Origin: Pseudomonas tremae
Lineage (GTDB): Bacteria > Pseudomonadota > Gammaproteobacteria > Pseudomonadales > Pseudomonadaceae
Assembly (NCBI RefSeq): GCF_001401155.1
Contig: NZ_LJRO01000482.1
Span: forward strand, 34,570-98,569
Reading direction: 5' to 3'
DNA length: 64,000 nucleotides
Shown: positions 35,045 to 42,988 of the stretch, piece by piece
Numbering within the stretch: the first letter of the stretch is position 1
Layout of the letters: each line of letters opens with the position of its first letter
Translations under genes and position numbers: made by a program
Notes under the pieces: generated by a model
Told to the model about the DNA's origin: nothing
The model's input: the letters and a program-made list of their open reading frames with translations, nothing else
The model's database searches: none

Positions 35045-35118
35045 CAACGCTCCAGCGTTGCCACGCAGTTCGTGACGCGGGAGCGTCACGAGCTGCATTC
35101 CCACGCGGAGCGCGGGAA
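35045..35118. repeat. Cluster of three REP-like palindromes
   Basis: Three stem-loops in tandem: CAACGCT-CC-AGCGTTG (35045-35060), TCGTGACGC-GGGA-GCGTCACGA (35070-35091, perfect), and TTCCCACGC-GGA-GCGCGGGAA (35098-35118, one mismatch). They lie between the DUF2236 gene and pgi. The third matches the unit at 47.2 kb, and both are followed by a TAATCATG sequence. They are typical mobile REP elements of Pseudomonas and may also protect or terminate transcripts. Confidence 0.82.
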
Positions 35119-35140
35119 CGATAATCATGGACGGGGCAAA

Positions 35141-36805
35141 TCAGCCGCGGTGACGGCCGCGGAAGTAGTTGATCAAGCCTTGCGTCGATGCGTCGTCAGC
35201 AGGCTCTTCAGTGCCACCGGTCAGACGCTGATACACAGCCTTGCCCATTTCCTTGCCCAGTTCCACGCCCCACTGGTCAAACGCGTTGGTGCCCCAGATA
35301 ACGCTTTGTACAAACACCTTGTGCTCATACATGGCCACCAGCGCGCCGAGACGACGTGGGCTGATGCGTTCTACCACCAGCGTATTGCTTGGGCGGTTAC
35401 CAGGGATGACCTTGTGCGGCGCGAGTTTCTGCACCTCATCTTCAGCCATGCCTTTTTCACGCAACTCGGCCTCGGCTTCGGCGCGGGTCTTGCCCATCAT
35501 CAGGGCCTGGCTCTGCGACAGGCAGTTGGCGTACAGCCACTGATGGTGGTCGGCAACCGGGTTGAAGCTGACGATCGGCACAATGAAGTCAGCCGGGATC
35601 ATCTGTGTGCCTTGGTGCAGCAACTGGTGGTAAGCGTGCTGGCCGTTGGCGCCCACGCCACCCCATATGACCGGGCCTGTATCCGTGAGTGCCGGCGTGC
35701 CGTCCTGGCGAACGCTTTTGCCGTTGGATTCCATGTCCAGTTGTTGCAAGTGTTTGGTGATGTTGCGCAGGTAGTGGTCGTACGGCAGGATCGCGTGGCT
35801 CTGCGCGTTCCAGAAGTTGCCATACCAGACACCCAGCAGCGCCAGTAATACCGGCATGTTCTGCTCAAAAGGTGCGCTCTGAAAATGCTGGTCCATGGTG
35901 TAGGCGCCGGACAGCAGTTCCTTGAAGTTGGACATGCCGATGGCCAGCGCAATCGGCAGGCCGATTGCTGACCACAGCGAGTAGCGACCGCCGACCCAGT
36001 CCCACATCGGGAAGATGTTTTCTTCGCGGATACCGAACGCCACCGCAGCCGCATTGTTACTGGAGACTGCGATGAAGTGGCGATGCAGTTCGACCTCCGA
36101 GCCACCCTGCGCAAGGTACCAGGCACGTGCAGCTTGGGCGTTTTTCAGGGTTTCCAGCGTATTGAAGGACTTCGACGAAACGATGAACAGCGTGGTCTCG
36201 GCGCGAATCCTCATCGACAGCTCGTGAAACTCGCTGCCGTCGATGTTTGCCAGATAGTGGCAGCGAACGCCTTTGTGCGCGTAGGCCACCAGTGCTTCAG
36301 AGACCAGCTCCGGGCCGAGGAACGAGCCGCCGATGCCGATGTTGACCACGTCTGTGATCGGCTTTTCGGTGTAACCGCGCCACAGGCCGTCATGAATGCG
36401 GCCGACCAGCTCGGTCATCTGATTGAGCACGCGGTGTACGTCGGGCATCACATCGACGCCGTTGACCTTCAGCTTGTCACCCACCGGGCGGCGCAGTGCA
36501 GTATGGAGTGCCGGGCGACCTTCGGAGGAGTTGACCAGTTCGCCGTCGTACTGAGCCTTGATCGCGTCCTTGAGACCCACTTCACCGGCCAGGCTGACCA
36601 GAAGGTCGCGAGTCTCGGTGGTGATCAGGTTTTTCGAATAGTCGAGAAACAGGCCGGCGCTGCTGAGCGTGAACTGGTTGAAGCGCTGCGGATCGGTATT
36701 GAACGCTTCGCGCATGCTGAAATTCTGCATGGCCTGACGGTGTTTGTTCAATGCTTGCCAGGCGGGCAAAGCGGTCACATCGGAAGGATTGCGGTAGTAC
36801 GCCAT
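35141..36805 (-). CDS. pgi: Glucose-6-phosphate isomerase
   Basis: The 554-residue enzyme interconverts glucose-6-phosphate and fructose-6-phosphate. Signature 1 is DWVGGRYSLWSAIGL and signature 2 is GVELGKEMGKAVYQRL. The phosphate site is in VSSKSFNTLETLKNA, and GIGGSFLGPELV lies earlier. In Pseudomonas, which lacks 6-phosphofructokinase for glycolysis, it serves mainly gluconeogenesis and the Entner-Doudoroff cycle. The start is an ATG reading MAYYRNPSDV. It is followed by REP palindromes. Confidence 0.97.
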   Translation of the reverse strand: MAYYRNPSDVTALPAWQALNKHRQAMQNFSMREAFNTDPQRFNQFTLSSAGLFLDYSKNLITTETRDLLVSLAGEVGLKDAIKAQYDGELVNSSEGRPALHTALRRPVGDKLKVNGVDVMPDVHRVLNQMTELVGRIHDGLWRGYTEKPITDVVNIGIGGSFLGPELVSEALVAYAHKGVRCHYLANIDGSEFHELSMRIRAETTLFIVSSKSFNTLETLKNAQAARAWYLAQGGSEVELHRHFIAVSSNNAAAVAFGIREENIFPMWDWVGGRYSLWSAIGLPIALAIGMSNFKELLSGAYTMDQHFQSAPFEQNMPVLLALLGVWYGNFWNAQSHAILPYDHYLRNITKHLQQLDMESNGKSVRQDGTPALTDTGPVIWGGVGANGQHAYHQLLHQGTQMIPADFIVPIVSFNPVADHHQWLYANCLSQSQALMMGKTRAEAEAELREKGMAEDEVQKLAPHKVIPGNRPSNTLVVERISPRRLGALVAMYEHKVFVQSVIWGTNAFDQWGVELGKEMGKAVYQRLTGGTEEPADDASTQGLINYFRGRHRG

Positions 36806-37053
36806 CGCTGCGGGTTTCCTTTAACGGGTTCGGGCTTGGATATTTTTAGAGCGAGGTCGCAAGCTCTCATTGGCTATACATAGCAGACTACCCTTCGCAC
36901 ACCTGTTTGTCTGCGCCTCGCCCTACCTGCCCCCGGTACTTTTTCGCACACAAGTTATCGGGGTTTCACTCAAATACTTTGGGTTGTGGTTCACGCAACC
37001 TGTATCGATAGGGCATTACTGACGTGGCTTAGTTCATCGGCCAGTGGATCCTT

Positions 37054-37905
37054 TCAGCCTTTGGTCAGGTGCAGATTGTCGATCAGACGGGTCTTGCCCA
37101 GAAAGGCAGCGGCCAGAATGACCACGTCGCGATCTTGCGCAGTCGCCGGACGCAGGTTGCTTGCATTGCGTATTTCCAGATAGTCGATGCGAAAACCGAC
37201 GGCCTCAAGCTGCTGCTTCTTGCCTGCCAGCAGTGTCTCGAAATTCTGCTCGCCTGCGTTGATCGCGTCGGCCGCCTGGCAGATCGCCTGATACAGGGCA
37301 GGCGCTATGGCGCGTTGCTCATCGGACAGGTAGCCGTTGCGCGAAGACAATGCCAGGCCGTCATCGGCACGCACGGTAGGTTGGCCCAGGATCTCGATCG
37401 GCATGTTCAGGTCGCGGACCATTGCCCGGATCACCGCCAGTTGCTGGAAATCCTTCTCGCCGAAGATCGCCAGATCAGGCTGCACCATATTGAACAGCTT
37501 GCTGACCACCGTCGCGACACCCTCGAAGTGGCCGGGGCGACTGGCGCCGCACAGCCCCTGCGACAGGTGCGGAACGCTGACCAGCGTCTGCTCGGCCATG
37601 CCATCGGGGTACATTTCTTCGACAGTGGGCGTGAACAGCAGATCGCAGCCGGCCTGGACGAGTTTTTCCTGATCGGCGGCGAGGGTCCGCGGGTAGGTGG
37701 CCAGGTCTTCCTTGGGGCCGAATTGCAGTGGATTGACGAAAATGCTCGCGACCACGAAGTCTGCGCACTGCGCTGCCCTGGCGACCAGTGTGGCGTGGCC
37801 GCTGTGCAGGTTGCCCATTGTCGGCGTCAGGGCGATGCGCTTGCCTTCACGACGTGCCTGCGCAACCGCCGCGCGCAGTTCTGTAACGGTCTTAACTGTG
37901 TTCAT
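37054..37905 (-). CDS. panC: Pantothenate synthetase PanC
   Basis: The 283-residue enzyme joins pantoate and beta-alanine using ATP, the last step of pantothenate synthesis. The nucleotidyl transferase HIGH-type motif is LTPTMGNLHSGHATLV. FVNPLQFGPKEDLATYPRTL and the substrate site FGEKDFQQLAVIRAMV follow, and the LALSSRNGYLS segment corresponds to the KMSKS region. The ATG overlaps the panB stop (ATGA). Normal length. Between it and pgi is about 250 bp with nothing recognised. Confidence 0.96.
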   Translation of the reverse strand: MNTVKTVTELRAAVAQARREGKRIALTPTMGNLHSGHATLVARAAQCADFVVASIFVNPLQFGPKEDLATYPRTLAADQEKLVQAGCDLLFTPTVEEMYPDGMAEQTLVSVPHLSQGLCGASRPGHFEGVATVVSKLFNMVQPDLAIFGEKDFQQLAVIRAMVRDLNMPIEILGQPTVRADDGLALSSRNGYLSDEQRAIAPALYQAICQAADAINAGEQNFETLLAGKKQQLEAVGFRIDYLEIRNASNLRPATAQDRDVVILAAAFLGKTRLIDNLHLTKG

Positions 37906-38702
37906 GCCGAGAACCCGTGTTCGGTGGCCGGAAAGCTGACGTCCTTGACGGCGTTCACGTAGGCCTGAATGGCCGACTGGATGTCAGGTTGACCAACCAT
38001 GAAGTTTTTCACGAACTTGGGGACGCGCCCGCTGATCGACAGGCCCAGCATGTCGTGCAGCACCAGAACCTGACCGTCGGTTGCGCTGCCGGCACCAATG
38101 CCTATCACCGGAATTTTCACTGCCAGAGTGATCTCTTCGGCCAGTTCGCTCGGCACGCATTCCAGCAGGATCATTGCGGCGCCGGCCTGCTCCAGCGCAA
38201 TGGCATCGGCGCGCATTTGTCGGGCCTGTGCTTCCAGGCGGCCCTGAACCTTGTAACCGCCCAGCACATTGACCGACTGTGGCGTGAGGCCCATGTGCGC
38301 GCAGACCGGAATCCCGCGCTCTGCCAGCAAGCGAATCGACTCGCCCAACCAGGCGGCGCCTTCGACCTTGATCATGTGCGCACCGGCCTGCATCAACGTC
38401 GTACTGTTGATGAAGGTCTGCTCCAGCGTGGCGTTGGCCATGAACGGCAGGTCGGCGAGAATCAGCGCGCCTTGGTTGCCCCGTTTCACACACGCCACGT
38501 GGTACGCCGTTTCGGCCGTGGTCACTGGCAGTGTGCTGTCATGACCTTGCAGGACCATACCCAGCGAGTCGCCTATCAGCAGCACTTCGACCCCGGCCTG
38601 GCAGGCAGTGTGGGCAAAGGTTGCGTCGTAACAGGTCAGCATGGTGATTTTCTCACCCTTCTGCTTCATGGCCAGCAGCGACGTAACGGTTATGTTCGGC
38701 AT
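37902..38702 (-). CDS. panB: 3-methyl-2-oxobutanoate hydroxymethyltransferase PanB
   Basis: The start at MPNITVTSLLAM gives the family length of 266 residues; the longer frame adds 24 doubtful residues. PanB transfers a one-carbon unit to alpha-ketoisovalerate to form ketopantoate. Seen here are MLTCYDATFAHTACQAGVEV, LIGDSLGMVLQGHDSTLPVT with the metal Asp, KVEGAAWLGESIRLL and GIGAGSATDGQVLVLHDMLG. It is coupled with panC. Its substrate is also made by the valine pathway encoded by ilvIHC at 57.9-61.2 kb. Confidence 0.96.
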   Translation of the reverse strand: MPNITVTSLLAMKQKGEKITMLTCYDATFAHTACQAGVEVLLIGDSLGMVLQGHDSTLPVTTAETAYHVACVKRGNQGALILADLPFMANATLEQTFINSTTLMQAGAHMIKVEGAAWLGESIRLLAERGIPVCAHMGLTPQSVNVLGGYKVQGRLEAQARQMRADAIALEQAGAAMILLECVPSELAEEITLAVKIPVIGIGAGSATDGQVLVLHDMLGLSISGRVPKFVKNFMVGQPDIQSAIQAYVNAVKDVSFPATEHGFSA

Positions 38703-38930
38703 GTAAAGTTCTCCATCAGGCACTGTGCAATGGGGGCTCAGCGCGTGAGAGTCATCCTGGAAAAGCAGGCACACCGTCGTGTCGCGGTGTTTTGCAAAAG
38801 GCCTGTTTCGCGCCCGTTCGCCAGTGTGGCAGCGGCGGGAGGCCTATCTTCGTGAGGAGGGGGCGTTAAGTCAATTGAAGGTGTTACCTGTGTGCCGAAC
38901 CGGTTACACCCGCGGACACAAGGCTGGGCT

Positions 38931-39437
38931 TCAAGCCTCGGCAGGCAGGCGCTCGAGGCCTGTGAAAGGGCATTCACTCAGCAACCGAGGCAGCTCGCGC
39001 CCGTCGGCGAGGACCAGCGCAGGGGCCAGCTCGGCCAGTGGATAAAGCACGAAGGCGCGGGAGTGCAGGTCGTAGTGCGGCACTTTGAGGCGCGGCTCGT
39101 TGATCAGTCGGTCGCCGAACAGCAGAATATCGAGGTCAAGAGTACGTGGGCCCCAACGCTCGTGGCGCTCACGTCCCTGATCCAGCTCGATGGCTTGCAG
39201 AGCGTCAAGCAGCGTCAGCGGCGGCAGGGCAGTGTCCAGCGCTGCGACAGCGTTGGTATAGCGCGGTTGACCGGGCAGCAGCGAGTCACTGACATAGAAT
39301 GAAGAGACACCACTTAGCGTGCAATCGGGCAACCGGGCCAGCGCCTTGAGGGCACTGTGCAATTGCTCGGCCGGGTCAGCAAGATTGCTGCCCAGGCCTA
39401 TGTACACGCGTTCAGTGGTCAACAGCGGTTCATTCAC
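38931..39437 (-). CDS. folK: 2-amino-4-hydroxy-6-hydroxymethyldihydropteridine diphosphokinase
   Basis: The 168-residue folate enzyme uses ATP to pyrophosphorylate hydroxymethyl-dihydropterin. The start chosen is the GTG at 39437 (reading VNEPLLTTERVYIGLGSN), eight bases inside the pcnB end and preceded by GAGG. The longer frame would run further into pcnB. Motifs are YIGLGSNLADPAEQL and the signature HERWGPRTLDLDILLFGD. It sits in the usual pcnB-folK-panBC order. Confidence 0.95.
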   Translation of the reverse strand: MNEPLLTTERVYIGLGSNLADPAEQLHSALKALARLPDCTLSGVSSFYVSDSLLPGQPRYTNAVAALDTALPPLTLLDALQAIELDQGRERHERWGPRTLDLDILLFGDRLINEPRLKVPHYDLHSRAFVLYPLAELAPALVLADGRELPRLLSECPFTGLERLPAEA

Positions 39438-40833
39438 CGCTTTGCGCCTCGCCACTGCTGCGCTTGCGCTTGGCGCCACTGTTGCGACGACGCTTGCGCG
39501 GTGCAGCGCCGGCGGCTTCCGGCTTGTTGCTCAGGTCACGAATCATGTCGCGACGTTCGCTGTCGTTGCAGTCCTGATAATCGGTCCACCATTGGCCCAG
39601 ACCGTCAGTCTGCTCGCCTGCGCTTTCGCGTAGCAGGAGGAAGTCGTAGCCGGCCCGGAAGCGCGAGTTGTCCAGCAGCAGGTCGGCACGCTTGCCTGAA
39701 CGACGCGGCAGGCGTTCCTGCATGTCCCAGATTTCGCGGATCGGTAGCGTGAAGCGCTTGGGAATCGCGATGCGTTGGCATTGCTCGATGATCAGCTCGT
39801 GAGCAGCATCCTGCATGGCGGCAATCGGCGGCATGCCGCGCTCTTGGGCGCGCAGTACTTTGGCTGGCAGTGCAGGCCAGAGCAGGGCGGCAAACAGGAA
39901 CGCCGGAGTAACCGGTTTGTTCTGCTTGATGCGCAAGTCGGTGTTGATCAAGGCATTGCTGATCAGTGTGTGGGTATACGTCGGGTTGTATTCCAGCGCT
40001 TTGGAGCTGGCCGGGAACAGAGGGTCGAACAGCTCGAGGTCCACCAGCATTTCAAAGGTGGGAGCCGCGTAGCCCGAGAGGAACAGTTTGAGGACTTCTT
40101 CGAACAGGCGTGCCGAGGGTATATCACGCAGCATGGGAGCCAGTGCACTGATCGGCTGGGCGCTGTGTTTTTCAATGCCGAAATCAAGTTTGGCAGCGAA
40201 GCGCACTGCACGCAGCATGCGCACCGGGTCTTCCTTGTAACGCTGTTCAGGATCGCCGATCAGGCGTATCAGCTTGTTGCGGATGTCATGTACGCCGTTG
40301 GCGTAATCCAGCACACGCTCGCTGACCGGGTCGTAATACAGCGCGTTGATCGTGAAGTCGCGACGCTGGGCGTCCTCTTCAAGTGTGCCGTAAACGTTGT
40401 CCCGCAGAATGCGTCCGCTTTCGTTGCGCGAAGACTGGTTGCTGTCCTCTTCCTCGTCATCCTGTGGATGATTGGCGCGGAACGTCGCCACTTCGATGAT
40501 TTCCCGACCGAAGTGGATATGCACCAGCTTGAACCGGCGGCCAATGATCCGCGCATTGCGGAACTCGGCCCTTACCTGTTCAGGCGTTGCACTGGTGGCG
40601 ACGTCGAAATCCTTGGGCGTGATATTGAGCATCATGTCACGTACGCAGCCACCGACCAGATAGGCCTGGTAGCCGGCATTCTGCAGGCGCTCGACAATGT
40701 TGACGGCATAACGGCTGAACTGGCTGCGCTGCAGCGAGTGCTGACTGCTATTGAGCACTTCAGGCGTGGTACGCGTATGTTGCTGCGGTTTGCGCAGTGG
40801 GGAGCGAAATGACTGGAACAACTTCTTCAGCAT
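39430..40833 (-). CDS. pcnB: Poly(A) polymerase I PcnB
   Basis: The start MLKKLFQSFRSP gives 467 residues, as usual; the frame to 40905 adds unconserved residues. The nucleotidyltransferase core is YLVGGCVRDMMLNITPKDFD, with the catalytic Asp pair just after (KDFDVATSATPEQ). RNA-binding parts are RDFTINALYYDPVSERVLD and RMLRAVRFAAKLDF. The C terminus is very basic (APRKRRRNSGAKRKRSSGEA). It polyadenylates RNAs and marks them for decay. It lies immediately downstream of the CrcZ gene. Confidence 0.95.
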   Translation of the reverse strand: MLKKLFQSFRSPLRKPQQHTRTTPEVLNSSQHSLQRSQFSRYAVNIVERLQNAGYQAYLVGGCVRDMMLNITPKDFDVATSATPEQVRAEFRNARIIGRRFKLVHIHFGREIIEVATFRANHPQDDEEEDSNQSSRNESGRILRDNVYGTLEEDAQRRDFTINALYYDPVSERVLDYANGVHDIRNKLIRLIGDPEQRYKEDPVRMLRAVRFAAKLDFGIEKHSAQPISALAPMLRDIPSARLFEEVLKLFLSGYAAPTFEMLVDLELFDPLFPASSKALEYNPTYTHTLISNALINTDLRIKQNKPVTPAFLFAALLWPALPAKVLRAQERGMPPIAAMQDAAHELIIEQCQRIAIPKRFTLPIREIWDMQERLPRRSGKRADLLLDNSRFRAGYDFLLLRESAGEQTDGLGQWWTDYQDCNDSERRDMIRDLSNKPEAAGAAPRKRRRNSGAKRKRSSGEAQSGE

Positions 40834-40977
40834 GGGATGCACTGTTTGAAGGAATATTCGGCCAAAAACGTGGAATGACCGCATGATGGGCGGGGATTCT
40901 AGCATTTAGTCGAGGGATGGTGTAGGAAGCTGTCGCGGAAGGGGCAAAGTACGGCGCGTATAGAACCGGTAAGCTAC

Positions 40978-41336
40978 TGGGGGAGCCGAAGCTCCCCCAA
41001 AGTGTGTGCTCTTTATTATTGTTTTCTGTATGGGCTTCTTGTTTTTGTTGAGTGCCCTTTCACGAGACTGTCGCCTGTGAAACCTCCCAGTCGGGAGTCA
41101 AGAGCAAACGGATTGCTTTGGTCGCTGTGTTGCAATGATCATTCGATCCAACCAGTTCAGGCTCTACCTAAGGGTAGTTTTTGTTGTTCTCGGCCTGGTT
41201 GCGGGGCAAGCCCCAAATACAACTCCTCTCCAAAAGAATCAGTTAGCTGCGCCTCCGCCGTGTTGTTCTTGTTATGCGTGAGTCGATTCGTGTTGTTTTT
41301 ATTGTGGGTGTCGTACGGCTTGTTGTTGTTCTTGTA
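40978..41336 (-). ncRNA. crcZ: CrcZ small RNA, Hfq/Crc sequestering
   Basis: The leftward RNA of about 360 nt lies between cbrB and pcnB, the conserved site of crcZ. On the minus strand it holds several A-rich CA motifs of the type bound by Hfq with Crc: AAGAACAACAACAAG, AAAAACAACACGAA, AACAAGAACAACAC, AACAACAAAAACTA and AAAAACAAGAAG. CrcZ titrates Hfq/Crc and relieves catabolite repression when CbrAB is active. The start is inferred from the sigma-54 element. The 3' end is placed at a perfect 9-bp stem with a UUCG loop (40978-40999), which has no U tail, so the exact end is uncertain. Confidence 0.88.
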
Positions 41337-41347
41337 CTAAGCATATA

Positions 41348-41362
41348 GCAGAAGCTGTGCCA
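41348..41362 (-). promoter_or_regulatory. Sigma-54 promoter of crcZ
   Basis: Read leftward the sequence is TGGCACAGCTTCTGC. GG of the -24 box (41361-41360) and GC of the -12 box (41349-41348) are separated by exactly 10 bp. CbrB is a sigma-54 activator with a GAFTGA loop, so this is its expected target. Transcription should start about 12 bp beyond the GC, near 41336. Confidence 0.88.
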
Positions 41363-41421
41363 ACTTTAGACAACCCCCGTAAACCGGGACGTTGCGGGCT
41401 ACCGGCGTTTTTTGCAGGCAC

Positions 41422-41458
41422 AAAAAAACCGAGATTCGTTACCGATAAACCCGGCTTT
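41422..41458 (-). terminator. Terminator of the cbrAB operon
   Basis: On the minus strand, AAGCCGGG pairs with CTCGGTTT (8 bp including one GU) around a 16-base loop, followed by a run of T. It lies about 75 bp beyond the cbrB stop. It separates the cbrAB transcript from crcZ, which has its own promoter downstream. Confidence 0.78.
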
Positions 41459-41484
41459 TGTTACGTGAAGTACATGAGGTAACA
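41459..41484. promoter_or_regulatory. CbrB activator site for crcZ
   Basis: TGTTAC at 41459-41464 and GTAACA at 41479-41484 form a perfect inverted repeat with a 14-bp spacer. This is the arrangement reported for CbrB targets in Pseudomonas putida. It is centred about 135 bp upstream of the crcZ start, a normal enhancer distance for a sigma-54 activator. It overlaps the edge of the cbrAB terminator. Confidence 0.82.
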
Positions 41485-41532
41485 GTTTTCACAGAGCCCT
41501 GTACACCGCGTGCCAGAGCCCTGCGTCAGGTA

Positions 41533-42966
41533 TCACGTTTCGCTGGCCACACCTTTGCGGCGGGGTATGCCCAGACGCTGCCGACGTTCCCACAGGCACT
41601 TGCGGCTGACGCCCAGTTTGCGTGCCAGTTCGGTTTCAGTCATGTGGTCCTGATGCTCCAGCACGAAGTGCTGGAAGTAGTCCTCGAGCGACAGGTCTTC
41701 ACTGGGCTCGTTGCCGGTCGAACCCGCAGAGCCAGGCAGCGGGGCCATGCCCATGTATTCATCGTCGTCCAGACCGTCCAGTTCGATGTCGATACCCAGC
41801 AGGTCAGCGGTGATTTCCGGGTTCTCGCAAAGGATCACCGAACGCTCGACGGCGTTTTCCAGCTCGCGTACGTTGCCGGGCCAGCTGTAATGACGGATGG
41901 CCTGCTCGGCGTCAGGCGCAAATTTCAGGTCGGTGCGGCCAACCTTGGCGCTCTGGCGTATCAGGAACGCGTGGGCTATTTCGAGTATGTCGCTGCCGCG
42001 TTCGCGCAACGCCGGGAGCTTCAAGGCGATGACGTGCAGGCGATAGAACAGGTCTTCACGAAATTCGCCGTTTTTGGCCAGCGTCTTGAGGTCACGGTGC
42101 GTGGCCGCGATCAAGCGAACGTCGACCTTTTGTGACTGAACCGAACCCACTCGACGAATTTCCCCTTCCTGCAGCACGCGCAGCAGCCGTGCCTGGGCTT
42201 CCAGTGGCAGCTCGCCGATCTCGTCGAGAAACAACGTGCCGCCATCTGCCGCCTCGACCAGCCCGGCACGGCCGGCGCTGGCCCCTGTGAAAGCGCCTTT
42301 CTCGTGACCGAACAGTTCGGACTCGATCAGGGATTCCGGGATGGCCGCACAGTTGACCGAGATCATCGGCGCCTTGGCACGGCGTGACAGGTTGTGCAAG
42401 GCGCGGGCGACCAGTTCCTTGCCGGTGCCCGATTCGCCCTGGACCAGCACGTTGGAGTCGGTCGGCGCCACTTTGCGGATCTTGCTATAGAGGTCCAGCA
42501 TCGGCGGGCAGGAGCCGATAATGCCGATCTCGCCGTTGTGATTCTGTGTCGGACTTTTTTCGGCAGCGCCCGCTTTGGCGAGTGCGCTGCGCTCGTCCTG
42601 CAGGCTCTTGACGGTCTGCCGATCGCTCAGGATGCGCGAAACTGCTTGCAACATTTCGTCGTGATCGAAGGGTTTGGCGATGTAATCCACCGCGCCCATC
42701 TTCATCGAATCGACGGCCGAGCGCAGGCTGGCGTAACTGGTCATGATCAGCACCGGTTTGCCTTCGCCCAGCTTGATCAGTTCGGTGCCCGGAGCGCCCG
42801 GCAAGCGAAGGTCGCTGACGATCAGGTCAAACGAGGGGATGCTGAAACGTTCCTGAGCTTCCTGAACCGAGCCGGCTTCACTGACTTCATACTGGTTGCG
42901 CTCAAGCAGGCGACGCAAGGCTGAGCGGATAATCGTTTCGTCTTCGACGATCAAAATATGCGGCAT
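41533..42966 (-). CDS. cbrB: Sigma-54-dependent response regulator CbrB
   Basis: The 477-residue regulator has a receiver domain (1-120; phospho-acceptor Asp52 in LIVSDLRLPG). An AAA+ domain (about 145-385) carries Walker A GESGTGKELVA, the sigma-54 contact loop GHEKGAFTGA and Walker B DGGTLFLDEIGEL. A Fis-type helix-turn-helix (MTETELARKLGVSRKCLWER) is near the C terminus. The start MPHILIVEDE is chosen over an extended frame that runs into cbrA. With CbrA it controls the carbon/nitrogen balance and crcZ. Confidence 0.95.
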   Translation of the reverse strand: MPHILIVEDETIIRSALRRLLERNQYEVSEAGSVQEAQERFSIPSFDLIVSDLRLPGAPGTELIKLGEGKPVLIMTSYASLRSAVDSMKMGAVDYIAKPFDHDEMLQAVSRILSDRQTVKSLQDERSALAKAGAAEKSPTQNHNGEIGIIGSCPPMLDLYSKIRKVAPTDSNVLVQGESGTGKELVARALHNLSRRAKAPMISVNCAAIPESLIESELFGHEKGAFTGASAGRAGLVEAADGGTLFLDEIGELPLEAQARLLRVLQEGEIRRVGSVQSQKVDVRLIAATHRDLKTLAKNGEFREDLFYRLHVIALKLPALRERGSDILEIAHAFLIRQSAKVGRTDLKFAPDAEQAIRHYSWPGNVRELENAVERSVILCENPEITADLLGIDIELDGLDDDEYMGMAPLPGSAGSTGNEPSEDLSLEDYFQHFVLEHQDHMTETELARKLGVSRKCLWERRQRLGIPRRKGVASET

Positions 42967-42988
42967 TGATTCAATTCTCTCGACGGTC

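Noticed and set aside
35045..35118. CRISPR array
   Set aside because: The three units are palindromes of different sequence with no constant repeats or regular spacers; they fit REP elements.
41002..41340. 112-codon frame over the crcZ region
   Set aside because: Its Leu, Phe and Cys-rich product comes from reading the complement of CA-rich Hfq motifs; the region is better explained as CrcZ.
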